A DNA stretch of 64,000 nucleotides, from the NCBI RefSeq assembly GCF_001865995.1, contig NZ_MLQQ01000013.1, positions 60,459 to 124,458 on the forward strand, given 5' to 3'. The notes beneath the pieces were generated by a model. That model saw only the letters and a program-made list of their open reading frames with translations, was not told where the DNA came from and ran no database searches. Source of the stretch: Anaerobacillus arseniciselenatis. Lineage in GTDB: Bacteria > Bacillota > Bacilli > Bacillales > Anaerobacillaceae. This document shows positions 35,148 to 43,247 of this stretch, piece after piece. Every line of letters begins with the position of its first letter. Position 1 is the stretch's first letter. The position numbers and the translations under genes were made by a program.

Positions 35148-35555
35148 GTGTATCAGCATTATAATTTTAACCATCCAACAACAACATATGGAGATTTTGG
35201 TATGGAAGCGCATAATCCACAAGACGAACGAGTATTACCTTTATTAGGTGCGACTGCATTAGCCACTCCTTTCCTCTTTGGCCATCACGGGTACGGCCCA
35301 GGGCATGGACATTGGCACGGTCATCACGGGTACGGCCCAGGGCATGGACATTGGCATGGTCATCACGGGTACGGCCCAGGCCATGGACATTGGCATGGTC
35401 ATCACGGGTACGGCCCAGGCCATGGACATTGGCACGGGCACCACGGATACGGCCCAGGCCATGGACATTGGCATGGTCATCACGGATATGGTCCAGGACA
35501 TGGCCATCGTGGACACGGCCCAGGGCATGGTACAGGTTTCGGCCATCAACGATAA
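35148..35555 (+). CDS. His/Gly-rich tandem-repeat protein
   Basis: A 135-residue protein starting GTG after AAAGGAGG. After a non-repetitive N-terminus of about 45 residues with a short hydrophobic piece ('LLGATALATPFLFG'), the rest is a 13-residue unit HHGYGPGHGHWHG repeated five to six times (39-bp DNA repeats, 35281-35500), ending in degenerate Gly/His sequence. The His density suggests Ni, Zn or Cu binding or pH buffering. Similar proteins occur as spore or surface proteins in bacilli, but I cannot assign one. The reverse-strand open frames here are shadows of the repeats. Confidence 0.75.
   Translation: MYQHYNFNHPTTTYGDFGMEAHNPQDERVLPLLGATALATPFLFGHHGYGPGHGHWHGHHGYGPGHGHWHGHHGYGPGHGHWHGHHGYGPGHGHWHGHHGYGPGHGHWHGHHGYGPGHGHRGHGPGHGTGFGHQR
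35281..35500 (+). repeat. 39-bp tandem repeats inside the His-rich gene
   Basis: A unit starting CATCACGGGTACGGCCCAGG recurs about every 39 bp with few changes, mostly silent (CAT/CAC, GGG/GGC). The near-identity points to recent expansion by slippage or unequal exchange, so copy number probably varies between strains. Confidence 0.85.
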
Positions 35556-35720
35556 GAGGCTTGTAAATAGTCATACCAATTATGAAAGTCATTAATTTAA
35601 AAATTGAAAACGAATCAAGAAAAGGGAGATTAAAAGTGCAAGCCACTTTTAACCTCCCTTTTTTCAACTAATTAATTTGTAGCACAATTTTTAGAGATAC
35701 TCTTATATTGAGTTAAAAAT

Positions 35721-35779
35721 CTACATTACATTTCTTAAAAATGAGCAATTAAATCATTTCATTCATAATAATGTAGATA
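35721..35779. promoter_or_regulatory. Inverted repeat upstream of galE
   Basis: ATCTACATTA and TAATGTAGAT are exact complements about 40 bp apart, 95 bp before galE. It may be an operator or an RNA stem. No known regulator motif is recognised. The interval 35556-35870 holds no other gene; a T-tract hairpin (AGGGAGATTAAAAGT/ACTTTTAACCTCCCT) at 35622-35662 ends the His-rich gene. Confidence 0.45.
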
Positions 35780-35870
35780 AAGGGATTAATGTAAATCAGA
35801 TTAATAGGTGAGGTTTATACGGTTAAGGTTGAAGATGACGCTATAGAAAAGTAGAGAGAGGGGATTTTAT

Positions 35871-36866
35871 ATGGGCATATTAGTATGTGGAGGTGCGGGT
35901 TATATTGGTAGCCATGCAGTAGCTGATTTACTCTCGAAAGGTGAAGAAGTGATCGTTGTTGACAACTTTCAAACAGGTCATAAAGAAGCCGTTTTAAGAG
36001 GAGCGAAATTATTCGAAGGTGATCTACGTGACCAAGCGTTTATCGATCAAGTACTTTCCGAAAATAAGATCGAAGCCGTACTACATTTTGCAGCGGATTC
36101 ATTGGTAGGAGAGAGTGTAAGTGATCCGTTGAAATACTATGATAACAATGTAAATGGGGCACTTTGCTTGTTAAAGGCTATGAAAAAAAACAATGTAAAT
36201 ATGATTGTTTTTTCTTCAACGGCGGCCACCTATGGTGAACCAAGGAATATTCCGATAATGGAAACAGACCCTACTGAGCCGACAAATCCATATGGCGAAA
36301 CGAAACTAGCAATTGAAAAGATGTTAAAGTGGTCTGAGCAAGCGTACGGAATTAAGTACATCATATTACGCTATTTTAATGTAGCTGGAGCTCATATGAT
36401 AGAAGATATTGGTGAAGATCATATGCCAGAAACACATTTAATTCCACTAGTACTCCAAGTGGCACTAGGAAAGCGAGAGAAAATTTTTATTTTTGGTGAT
36501 GATTACGCCACTCATGATGGAACGTGTATTAGGGATTATATCCACGTCACAGACTTAGTTACTGCACACTTATTAGCAATTGGAAAGCTACGCAATGGTG
36601 GTTCCAGTGATACTTATAACCTTGGAAATGGCAACGGCTTTACGGTTAAAGAAGTGGTTGAAGTAGCTAGAAGAGTGACAGAACATGAGATTTTCTTAGA
36701 AATTGCCCCACGAAGGGATGGTGATCCTGCGAAGCTAGTCGCTTCTTCACAAAAAGCAGTGAGCGAATTAGGTTGGAAGCCACAATTTACTTCCCTTGAA
36801 AAAATAATTGAAAGTGCCTGGAAGTGGCACAAAGCACATCCGTGTGGTTACGAAGGGGTCAGATAG
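35871..36866 (+). CDS. galE: UDP-glucose 4-epimerase
   Basis: It interconverts UDP-galactose and UDP-glucose. A 331-residue short-chain dehydrogenase fold protein: 'VCGGAGYIGSHAV' (NAD loop), 'VLHFAADSLVGESV', 'VFSSTAATYG' with the catalytic Ser/Thr, 'NPYGETKLAIEKML' (YxxxK) and 'LRYFNVAGA'. GAGAGGGG ribosome site. It stands apart from galM; a broken second galE lies before galM at 45935. Confidence 0.95.
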   Translation: MGILVCGGAGYIGSHAVADLLSKGEEVIVVDNFQTGHKEAVLRGAKLFEGDLRDQAFIDQVLSENKIEAVLHFAADSLVGESVSDPLKYYDNNVNGALCLLKAMKKNNVNMIVFSSTAATYGEPRNIPIMETDPTEPTNPYGETKLAIEKMLKWSEQAYGIKYIILRYFNVAGAHMIEDIGEDHMPETHLIPLVLQVALGKREKIFIFGDDYATHDGTCIRDYIHVTDLVTAHLLAIGKLRNGGSSDTYNLGNGNGFTVKEVVEVARRVTEHEIFLEIAPRRDGDPAKLVASSQKAVSELGWKPQFTSLEKIIESAWKWHKAHPCGYEGVR

Positions 36867-36893
36867 GGAATAAATTCAACCTATTGTACCAGG

Positions 36894-36930
36894 GCTGTCC
36901 CGTAGATGTCACTAATGGGACAGTTGTTTT
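36894..36930 (+). terminator. Terminator after galE
   Basis: GCTGTCCC pairs with GGGACAGT, followed by TGTTTTATT. It is a short relative of the dispersed GGGACAG hairpins. Confidence 0.65.
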
Positions 36931-37056
36931 ATTAGACGATTAGTTCAGCATTATCATCTAATATATTGGAAAATTTAAAAAATATAATCTGAACCCCATA
37001 AATCTATAGTAGAATATAAATAGGCGATTAATATTTGCTAGGAGTAGGAGATCATA

Positions 37057-38721
37057 ATGAAGGATTCAAATAAAAAATTTAATCTAATGAATAGGTTTCC
37101 ATCTTATCCATTTTCATTGTTAACGAAAATGATTTTATTAATCTGTTCCTTAATGATTTTAATGCTAATTTTTTTAGGAGTATACTCAAATTCAAAGTAC
37201 TCTGAAACATTAGTGGAACAAATCGGTATTAGAGCTCTTAATGTAGCTCACTCTGTATCTGAGATTCCTGAAGTTAAAAATGCGTTTTATACGGATAATC
37301 CAGCAGAAATAATTCAACCAATTGCAGAGGCGATTCGAGTTAGGACTGATTCTGAATTTATTGTTGTTGGAAATAAAAATGGTGAACGTTATTCTCATCC
37401 GCTCGAAGACCGAATTGGACAAGTAATGGTAGGCGATGATAATGAACGAGCACTACTGCTTGGTGAATCTTATATTTCTGAAGCGACTGGATCACTAGGG
37501 CCTTCTATTCGTGGAAAGGCACCGATTTTCTCAAACGAAGGGGAAATTATTGGTGTAGTTTCTGTAGGTTTTTTAATTGATGATGTTGAAATGACGATAG
37601 GGACTTATGTGACAGAAGTTTGGTATTGGATTATTATAAGTATTTTTATAGGGATCATAGGTGCCATTCTAATCTCACTCCATGTAAAAAAATCAATTTT
37701 TGGTCTTGAGCCAGATGAAATTGGGCACCTTTATAAGGAAAGAGAAGCGATTTTACAGTCGATTCATGAAGCCATTATTGCCGTAGACAAAGAAGGATAC
37801 ATCACGATGAATAACCATGCTGCCCAACAAGTCTTAAATGTAGATGGAGCACTAGAAACCGGTAAACATATAAAAGACTTTTCATCTCACGCTCACTTTA
37901 TGGAAGTGTTAAAAACAGGGAAGAGCGAATTTCATCAAGAATTATGGGTGGATGAAGAACAATTCATCGTAAACTGTGTTCCTATTTATTATGATGATAG
38001 ATTAATGGGAGCTGTTTCAACCTATAGGAATCGAACCGAAATTCATAAACTTGCGGAAGAGTTGTCCAAAGTAAAACAATATTCCGAAGCACTTCGTGTG
38101 CAAACACATGAGTTTTCCAATAAATTAAATACGATTTCAGGTTTATTACAATTAAACCAAATGCAAGAGGCTATTGATTTTATAAATAAAGAAAGTAAAA
38201 AGCAACAGGAGTGGATTCACTTTTTAATTCATAGTGTAAAAGATTCCTACGTGAGTGCCGTTTTATTAGGAAAATTAAACCGGTCGCACGAACTTGGAAT
38301 TCAAATGAATATTAATTACAACAGTGAACTTAAAACTCCTCTTTCTGAAAAGCAAAGGGAAGGGGTAGTAACTATACTAGGAAATTTACTAGAAAATGCA
38401 TATGATGCTGTCCTAGAGACGAAAAAAGATCATAAAATCAGCATCTTCTTTACAGACATTGGAAATGATATTGTTTTTGAAATAGAGGATAGTGGCATAG
38501 GCATCTCGGATGAAGAGGTAGATAAAATTTTTACCAAAGGCTATACCACAAAAAAAGGTTCACATAGAGGAATAGGATTAGTATTAGTGCAAAACATTTT
38601 AAACGAACTAGGTGGCGAATTATCACTAGAAACGAGTGAACTTGGTGGTGCTTGTTTTATTTTAACTATTCCTAAAGTGAAGGGGTTAGAAGGTGATCAT
38701 AATGAAAAGCAAGCTATATAA
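37057..38721 (+). CDS. Sensor histidine kinase, CitA/DcuS family
   Basis: A 554-residue membrane sensor. Two transmembrane helices (about 24-44 and 190-212) flank an extracytoplasmic PDC/sCache domain containing 'VGNKNGERYSHPLEDRIGQV', typical of citrate/malate/fumarate sensors. A cytoplasmic PAS domain (about 230-330), the H-box 'QTHEFSNKLNTISGLLQL' and the ATPase motifs 'NLLENAYDAV' (N), 'IEDSGIGIS' (G1) and 'HRGIGLVLV' (G2) follow. It overlaps the regulator gene by 20 bp. The nearby CitMHS transporter suggests citrate or a dicarboxylate as ligand. Confidence 0.9.
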   Translation: MKDSNKKFNLMNRFPSYPFSLLTKMILLICSLMILMLIFLGVYSNSKYSETLVEQIGIRALNVAHSVSEIPEVKNAFYTDNPAEIIQPIAEAIRVRTDSEFIVVGNKNGERYSHPLEDRIGQVMVGDDNERALLLGESYISEATGSLGPSIRGKAPIFSNEGEIIGVVSVGFLIDDVEMTIGTYVTEVWYWIIISIFIGIIGAILISLHVKKSIFGLEPDEIGHLYKEREAILQSIHEAIIAVDKEGYITMNNHAAQQVLNVDGALETGKHIKDFSSHAHFMEVLKTGKSEFHQELWVDEEQFIVNCVPIYYDDRLMGAVSTYRNRTEIHKLAEELSKVKQYSEALRVQTHEFSNKLNTISGLLQLNQMQEAIDFINKESKKQQEWIHFLIHSVKDSYVSAVLLGKLNRSHELGIQMNINYNSELKTPLSEKQREGVVTILGNLLENAYDAVLETKKDHKISIFFTDIGNDIVFEIEDSGIGISDEEVDKIFTKGYTTKKGSHRGIGLVLVQNILNELGGELSLETSELGGACFILTIPKVKGLEGDHNEKQAI

Positions 38722-39406
38722 CGTGTTTATTATCGAGGATGATTTTCGAGTCGCAAATATTAATAAGCAATTTGTAGAAAAAGTGGAGGGTTTTCAAGTT
38801 ATAGGAAGCGCTAGTACGGGGAAAGAAGCGATCGACTTTCTAGTAGAAACGAACGTTTTGCCTGATTTAATTTTGTTAGATATTTATATTCCTGATGTTG
38901 AAGGTTTGGAGTTAATGTGGTCAATCCGAAAAAAATATCAAAATATCGACATTATCATGCTTACTGCTGCAAAAGAAGTACAAACAATTGAGGAAGTGTT
39001 ACGTGGGGGAATACTTGATTATATTATTAAACCAATCGATTTCAACCGCCTTGAGCAAACTCTACAACGGTTCGTAGAAAAACAGGAGATTTTTGAAACT
39101 AAGCAAGAATTGACACAAGAAGAACTTGATAACGTCAGAGTCGTATCGACTTCAGTGATTGAAAAAGACGATAAAGCTTCTAAGTTACCAAAGGGGATTG
39201 ATCGACTTACCCTTGAAAAAGTCATTTCTATTCTCCAAGAAAGTGATAAAGAAGGCTTTACTGCAATTGAAGTAGGAAATGAAATTGGAGCGAGTCGCTC
39301 TACAGCAAGGCGTTATTTGGAGTATTTAGTAGCTGCTGAACAAGTGAAAGCTGAGTTAATTTATGGTGATGTTGGTAGACCCGAACGACGCTATGTAATA
39401 ATATAA
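38702..39406 (+). CDS. Response regulator, CitB/DcuR family
   Basis: A 234-residue regulator. The receiver domain has 'VFIIEDDFRVA' (acidic pocket), 'LILLDIYIPDVEG' (phosphorylated Asp), a conserved Thr in 'IIMLTAAKEV' and Lys in 'YIIKPIDF'. The C-terminal HTH is 'EVGNEIGASRSTARRYLEYL', as in CitT/DcuR/MalR. ATG 38702 is preferred over GTG 38693 because AGAAGGTGAT precedes it and includes that GTG. It overlaps the kinase gene and is followed by a hairpin. The likely target is the convergent transporter gene. Confidence 0.9.
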   Translation: MKSKLYNVFIIEDDFRVANINKQFVEKVEGFQVIGSASTGKEAIDFLVETNVLPDLILLDIYIPDVEGLELMWSIRKKYQNIDIIMLTAAKEVQTIEEVLRGGILDYIIKPIDFNRLEQTLQRFVEKQEIFETKQELTQEELDNVRVVSTSVIEKDDKASKLPKGIDRLTLEKVISILQESDKEGFTAIEVGNEIGASRSTARRYLEYLVAAEQVKAELIYGDVGRPERRYVII

Positions 39407-39410
39407 AAGA

Positions 39411-39466
39411 AACGAGGCTGTCCCAAAGGAAAGTGTCAGACACTTGAGGGACAGCCTCGTTTTTTG
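39411..39466. terminator. GGCTGTCCC / GTGTCAGACAC hairpin, copy C3 (short form)
   Basis: AACGAGGCTGTCCC pairs with GGGACAGCCTCGTT over an inner GTGTCAGACAC palindrome, followed by T6. It terminates the two-component operon. Confidence 0.8.
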
Positions 39467-39483
39467 TATATATCCAAGTAGAT

Positions 39484-39612
39484 TAATCCTTAAATGGATT
39501 AAGGGTTATAGACCTCCGCCTCAACGCGTAGCGTAGGTGGGAACTTTTAATCAGGTGGAGTCGAGACTCCATCTGATTTCTCGATGTTTCAGCTTGCTGA
39601 AACGAGTTCGCT
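39484..39612. repeat. 130-bp dispersed repeat, copy D1
   Basis: It contains ATCCTTAAATGGATTAAGGG, CAACGCGTAGCGTAGGTGGG and GGTGGAGTCGAGACTCCATC followed by TTTCTCGATGTTTCAGC. A close copy lies at 50021-50152. D1 ends exactly at the stop codon of the transporter gene on the minus strand. Confidence 0.75.
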
Positions 39613-40944
39613 TTAAAATGAAATAATCCCAAGTAAAATGGCTACTGCCATTAATACTAAACTAAATCCCCAAACCCATAGTAAGGAATAGCGAATATGT
39701 TTCCCCATCTCACAGCCTGCTAAACCAAGTGCTAACCAAAGTGCAGGTGCGAATGGGCTCACAAAAGTTCCGATGATATTCCCAATGATCATTGCATAAG
39801 CAGCAGTGAAAGTATCCACACCATGACTTGTAACGATTTGTTCAACTACTGGTAGTAAGGCGAAATAATAAGCATCAGTATTTAAAATTAATTCAAACGG
39901 TACACCGAAAGCACCAATAATTAAATGTAAGTAAGGCACGATAAATGCAGGTAATATATACACCATATCAACTGCTATTGAATCTAGCATTTCTGTTCCA
40001 CTCAAAATCCCTAAGAATGACCCAGCAGCCAGAATGATACTTGCCATTAAAAGGGCGTTAGGTGCATGTGCTTTTATTCGTTCCATTTGGTCGCTTACTT
40101 TAGGATAATTCAATGGTAAAGCGATACTTAGAGCGATCATAAACACAAATCCAGCAGGGATCACTCCCCATACTAACATTCCAATCATCCCTAATGTTAG
40201 TAGTAAATTCACCCATAATAATTTTGGTCGGGCCAAAGTAGAGTTTTTCTCGTCGTTATATGAATCACCTGCAGTTGCTTCACTTGCTGCAGCCACCTCA
40301 ACATTGGCATCAGCCCCTTCATCACGCATTGCAATACGACGTTTTTCACGTAACCCTAAAATAACAGCCATACCGACAAGTAAAACAAGTGCTATAATTT
40401 GTAACGGAATGAGTGGTCTCCATAATTCAGTGGCGTCCATTCCAAGTACGGCAGCTGTTCGTCCTAGTGGACCTGCCCACGGTAGCATGTTTAAAATACT
40501 TGCACTTGTCCCTATTAATAGTAGTAGTAAGTATGGACTCATTTTTAAACGCTGATATAAAGGTAGTAATGCAGGGATGGTAATTAGGAAAGTAGATGCC
40601 CCTGAGCCATCCAAGTGAGCAATGGCAGCGATGATAACTGTTCCGGCAGCAACAGCGACGACATTCCCTTTGGTAATTGAAATCATTTTGTTTATAATCG
40701 GATCAAAAAGCCCTGAATCTTGCATAACCCCAAAAAAGAGAATCGCGAATATAAACATGATGACAACATTCATAACCCTGTCTATGCCTTCACTAAAAAA
40801 AACCCCAATTTCTGCAATCCCAAATCCAGCTAACAAAGCACCGATGATTGGCACTAAAACAAGCCCGATGATAGGTGATACTTTCCCCTTCAAAAGTAAG
40901 ATGACAATCGTTAAAATGGTTGCGAATCCTATGATACTTAGCAT
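39613..40944 (-). CDS. CitMHS-family citrate/cation symporter
   Basis: A 443-residue membrane protein with about twelve hydrophobic segments, related to Bacillus CitM/CitH, which import citrate complexed with divalent metal ions. Family motifs: 'FIFAILFFGVMQDSGLFDPI', 'AIAHLDGSGASTFLITIPAL' and 'SILNMLPWAGPLGRTAAVLG'. A hydrophilic Ala/Glu-rich loop at about 208-232 separates the halves. GGGGGG lies before the ATG. It converges with the citrate-type two-component operon and has a cre-like box just upstream. Confidence 0.88.
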   Translation of the reverse strand: MLSIIGFATILTIVILLLKGKVSPIIGLVLVPIIGALLAGFGIAEIGVFFSEGIDRVMNVVIMFIFAILFFGVMQDSGLFDPIINKMISITKGNVVAVAAGTVIIAAIAHLDGSGASTFLITIPALLPLYQRLKMSPYLLLLLIGTSASILNMLPWAGPLGRTAAVLGMDATELWRPLIPLQIIALVLLVGMAVILGLREKRRIAMRDEGADANVEVAAASEATAGDSYNDEKNSTLARPKLLWVNLLLTLGMIGMLVWGVIPAGFVFMIALSIALPLNYPKVSDQMERIKAHAPNALLMASIILAAGSFLGILSGTEMLDSIAVDMVYILPAFIVPYLHLIIGAFGVPFELILNTDAYYFALLPVVEQIVTSHGVDTFTAAYAMIIGNIIGTFVSPFAPALWLALGLAGCEMGKHIRYSLLWVWGFSLVLMAVAILLGIISF

Positions 40945-40989
40945 ATGATTTTCTCCCCCCTAATTGAAAATGAAAAAGAGTCACTTATG

Positions 40990-41003
40990 TTTAAGCGCTT
41001 TCA
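40990..41003. promoter_or_regulatory. Candidate cre site before the CitMHS gene
   Basis: TTTAAGCGCTTTCA, on the minus strand TGAAAGCGCTTAAA, matches 13 of 14 cre positions. It lies 46 bp upstream of the start, suited to CcpA repression as known for Bacillus citM. Confidence 0.6.
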
Positions 41004-41251
41004 TAAAACGTTAAAAAAATAGTCTTTTTCAAATTTTCAGTATATTAGGTAATTTATCATGTTGATATCTAGAGGGATAGTTTATGTAAATAAATTAAAT
41101 ATTGAGTATAAAAACAATATTGTTCATAATGTTCAATTGCTTTTGAATCAACACTCACTCATTCGAGGAAAATGTCATTTCCTTAAATTTTGAAAAGTGA
41201 TGAGAAAATGGTTATTTATTAATTAGATGGTCGTTATTAATAGAATTATTT

Positions 41252-41381
41252 AAAAGAGGGTGGGACAAAACAAAGTGTCAGACACCGCTTGGCACCAAAT
41301 ATAGACATATGATAAATCTGTACGTCTATATTTAGTAGGATCCGCGTGGTGTCAGACACTCTTGTCCCACCCTCTTTTATT
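41252..41381. repeat. Long dispersed hairpin, copy C4
   Basis: AAAAGAGGGTGGGACAA...GTGTCAGACACC pairs with GGTGTCAGACAC...TTGTCCCACCCTCTTTT. The inner arms AAATATAGAC and GTCTATATTT are conserved. It lies in the 40945-41569 spacer between divergent genes, with no gene to terminate close by, which argues for a dispersed element rather than a plain terminator. Confidence 0.75.
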
Positions 41382-41569
41382 TTATAGTGAAAAAACGAAG
41401 TTAGATATAGATATGTATTTTCTGAAAGTGTTGATCGTTTGTGGGTGTTTTGTTGTATACTTGATTTATCTTGGTTGTTTTTGAAAGAAAATGATTGATT
41501 TTTGGAAGGGCTTACGTTATTATTAGTTCATAAGCAATTACTCATACATTCTTCGGAGGTGATTTGCAA

Positions 41570-42322
41570 GTGCTTACTCCAGAAAGACATCAGATCATTT
41601 TAGATTTGTTAAAAGATAGAGGAGTCGTTAAACTCCATGAATTAGTCGAAGCGACATCGTCTTCAGAATCGACGATCCGTCGAGATTTAAGTCAACTTGA
41701 GAATGAGAAGAAATTAAAGCGCGTTCATGGTGGAGCATCTTTACTTGCTCAAAAAGGGGAAGAGCTAAGTATTACTGAAAAAGCAGCAAAGAATTTGAAA
41801 GAAAAAGATAAAATCGCACAATACGCTGCATCTCTTATAAGGGATGGAGATTGCATATATTTAGATGCCGGAACTACGGCTTTTCAAATGATCCCGCATA
41901 TTAAGGCAAAAGAAATTAAAGTGGTCACGAACGGATTAACCCATTTGGAAGAGCTTTTAGAACGAGGGATAGATACCTATATAACCGGTGGCTATATCAA
42001 GCAAAAAACACGAGCCCTAATCGGAAAAGGTGCTTTAGAGGGTGTTAAACAGTATCGCTTCGATAAATGCTTTATCGGTGTGAACGCCATTCATACAGAG
42101 TATGGTTTTACGACACCTGACCCAGAAGAAGCAATGGTTAAGCTGAATGCGATGAACTTATCTCAAGAAACGTTCGTACTTGGTGATCGCACGAAATTAA
42201 ACGAAGTAACGTTTGCTAAAATTGCTGATTTAAAAGAGGGAACTATTATTACAGATGAGACAGATGAAGAAATTTTAGCACCTTATATAGAAAAAACGAC
42301 GATAAAGGTAGTGACAACATGA
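41570..42322 (+). CDS. fruR: DeoR-family repressor of the fructose operon
   Basis: A 250-residue regulator. The N-terminal HTH is 'LTPERHQIILDLLKDRGVVK' then 'TSSSESTIRRDLSQLE', and the sugar-phosphate sensing domain has 'GDCIYLDAGTTAFQMIPHI', 'VVTNGLTHLEELL' and 'FIGVNAIHTEYGFTTPD'. GTG 41570 is preferred over TTG 41564: GGAGGTGAT is then at proper distance and homologues begin MLTPERH. It is the first gene of fruRKA and overlaps fruK by 4 bases. Fructose 1-phosphate is the expected inducer. Confidence 0.92.
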   Translation: MLTPERHQIILDLLKDRGVVKLHELVEATSSSESTIRRDLSQLENEKKLKRVHGGASLLAQKGEELSITEKAAKNLKEKDKIAQYAASLIRDGDCIYLDAGTTAFQMIPHIKAKEIKVVTNGLTHLEELLERGIDTYITGGYIKQKTRALIGKGALEGVKQYRFDKCFIGVNAIHTEYGFTTPDPEEAMVKLNAMNLSQETFVLGDRTKLNEVTFAKIADLKEGTIITDETDEEILAPYIEKTTIKVVTT

Positions 42323-43233
42323 TTTTTACATGCACCTTAAACCCTTCAGTCGACTATGTTGTCGAAGTTGATAACGTTGAACTAGGGGATTTAAATAGAG
42401 CAAAAAAAACTGCATTTTATCCTGGTGGAAAAGGAATTAACGTTTCGAGAGTTTTAAAGAAACTCGGGATCACTAACACGGCATTAGGATTTGTTGGTGG
42501 ATTTACGGGTGAATTTATCACCAATTCTCTTAAAAAAGAGGGGATACTGCAAGATTTTACTTTGGTTGATGAGGATACGAGAGTAAATGTAAAGCTAAAA
42601 TCTTCTGTTGAAACAGAGGTGAACGGTCAAGGAGCGGTAATTTCAAAAGAAAAAGAGCAAGAACTTTTTGAAAAAATCACAACAATGACCGCCGAAGACT
42701 ATTTAATTTTAGCCGGAAGCTTGCCGCCGAGTATTTCACCAGATTTTTATCAAAAAATTGCAGCGCAATGTAATGAAAATAACGTTCATTTTGTTGTCGA
42801 TACGTCAGGTAAAGCGTTAGAAGAAGTTTTACCGTGCCAGCCATTTTTAATTAAACCTAACCAGCACGAACTAGGAGAATTGTTTAATGTACAAATTTCT
42901 TCTATAGAAAACGCGGTAAAGTATGGACGAAAGTTATTAGAAAACGGTCCAGAAAACGTGATTGTTTCTTTAGGTGGCGATGGTGCACTTTTACTAAATA
43001 AAGAGGTTTCAGCATACGCCAATGTACCGAAAGGAGAATTGAAAAACTCAGTAGGTGCTGGAGATTCATTAGTTGCCGGGTTTATCAGTTCATATGTTGA
43101 GAATGGAGACTTAATTGAGGCGTTTAAATATGGGATTGCTGCAGGGAGCGCAACTGCGTTTTCTAGTGATCTATGTAATAAAAGTAGTTTAGAAAACCTT
43201 TTACCAGAAATAAAAATTGAGATATTAAACTGA
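42319..43233 (+). CDS. fruK: 1-phosphofructokinase
   Basis: It phosphorylates fructose 1-phosphate to fructose 1,6-bisphosphate. A 304-residue PfkB/ribokinase-fold enzyme with 'FTCTLNPSVDYVV', 'PGGKGINVSRVLKKLG' (first signature) and 'VGAGDSLVAGFISSYVENGD' (anion hole with catalytic Asp). The ATGA overlap with fruR and 14-bp spacing to fruA show a tight operon. Confidence 0.95.
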   Translation: MIFTCTLNPSVDYVVEVDNVELGDLNRAKKTAFYPGGKGINVSRVLKKLGITNTALGFVGGFTGEFITNSLKKEGILQDFTLVDEDTRVNVKLKSSVETEVNGQGAVISKEKEQELFEKITTMTAEDYLILAGSLPPSISPDFYQKIAAQCNENNVHFVVDTSGKALEEVLPCQPFLIKPNQHELGELFNVQISSIENAVKYGRKLLENGPENVIVSLGGDGALLLNKEVSAYANVPKGELKNSVGAGDSLVAGFISSYVENGDLIEAFKYGIAAGSATAFSSDLCNKSSLENLLPEIKIEILN

Positions 43234-43247
43234 GGAGGGAACACAAC

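Noticed and set aside
35281..35500. Regular 39-bp direct repeats that could suggest a CRISPR array
   Set aside because: There are no unique spacers: units are contiguous and in frame within a coding sequence. The open frames on the opposite strand here only mirror the repeats.
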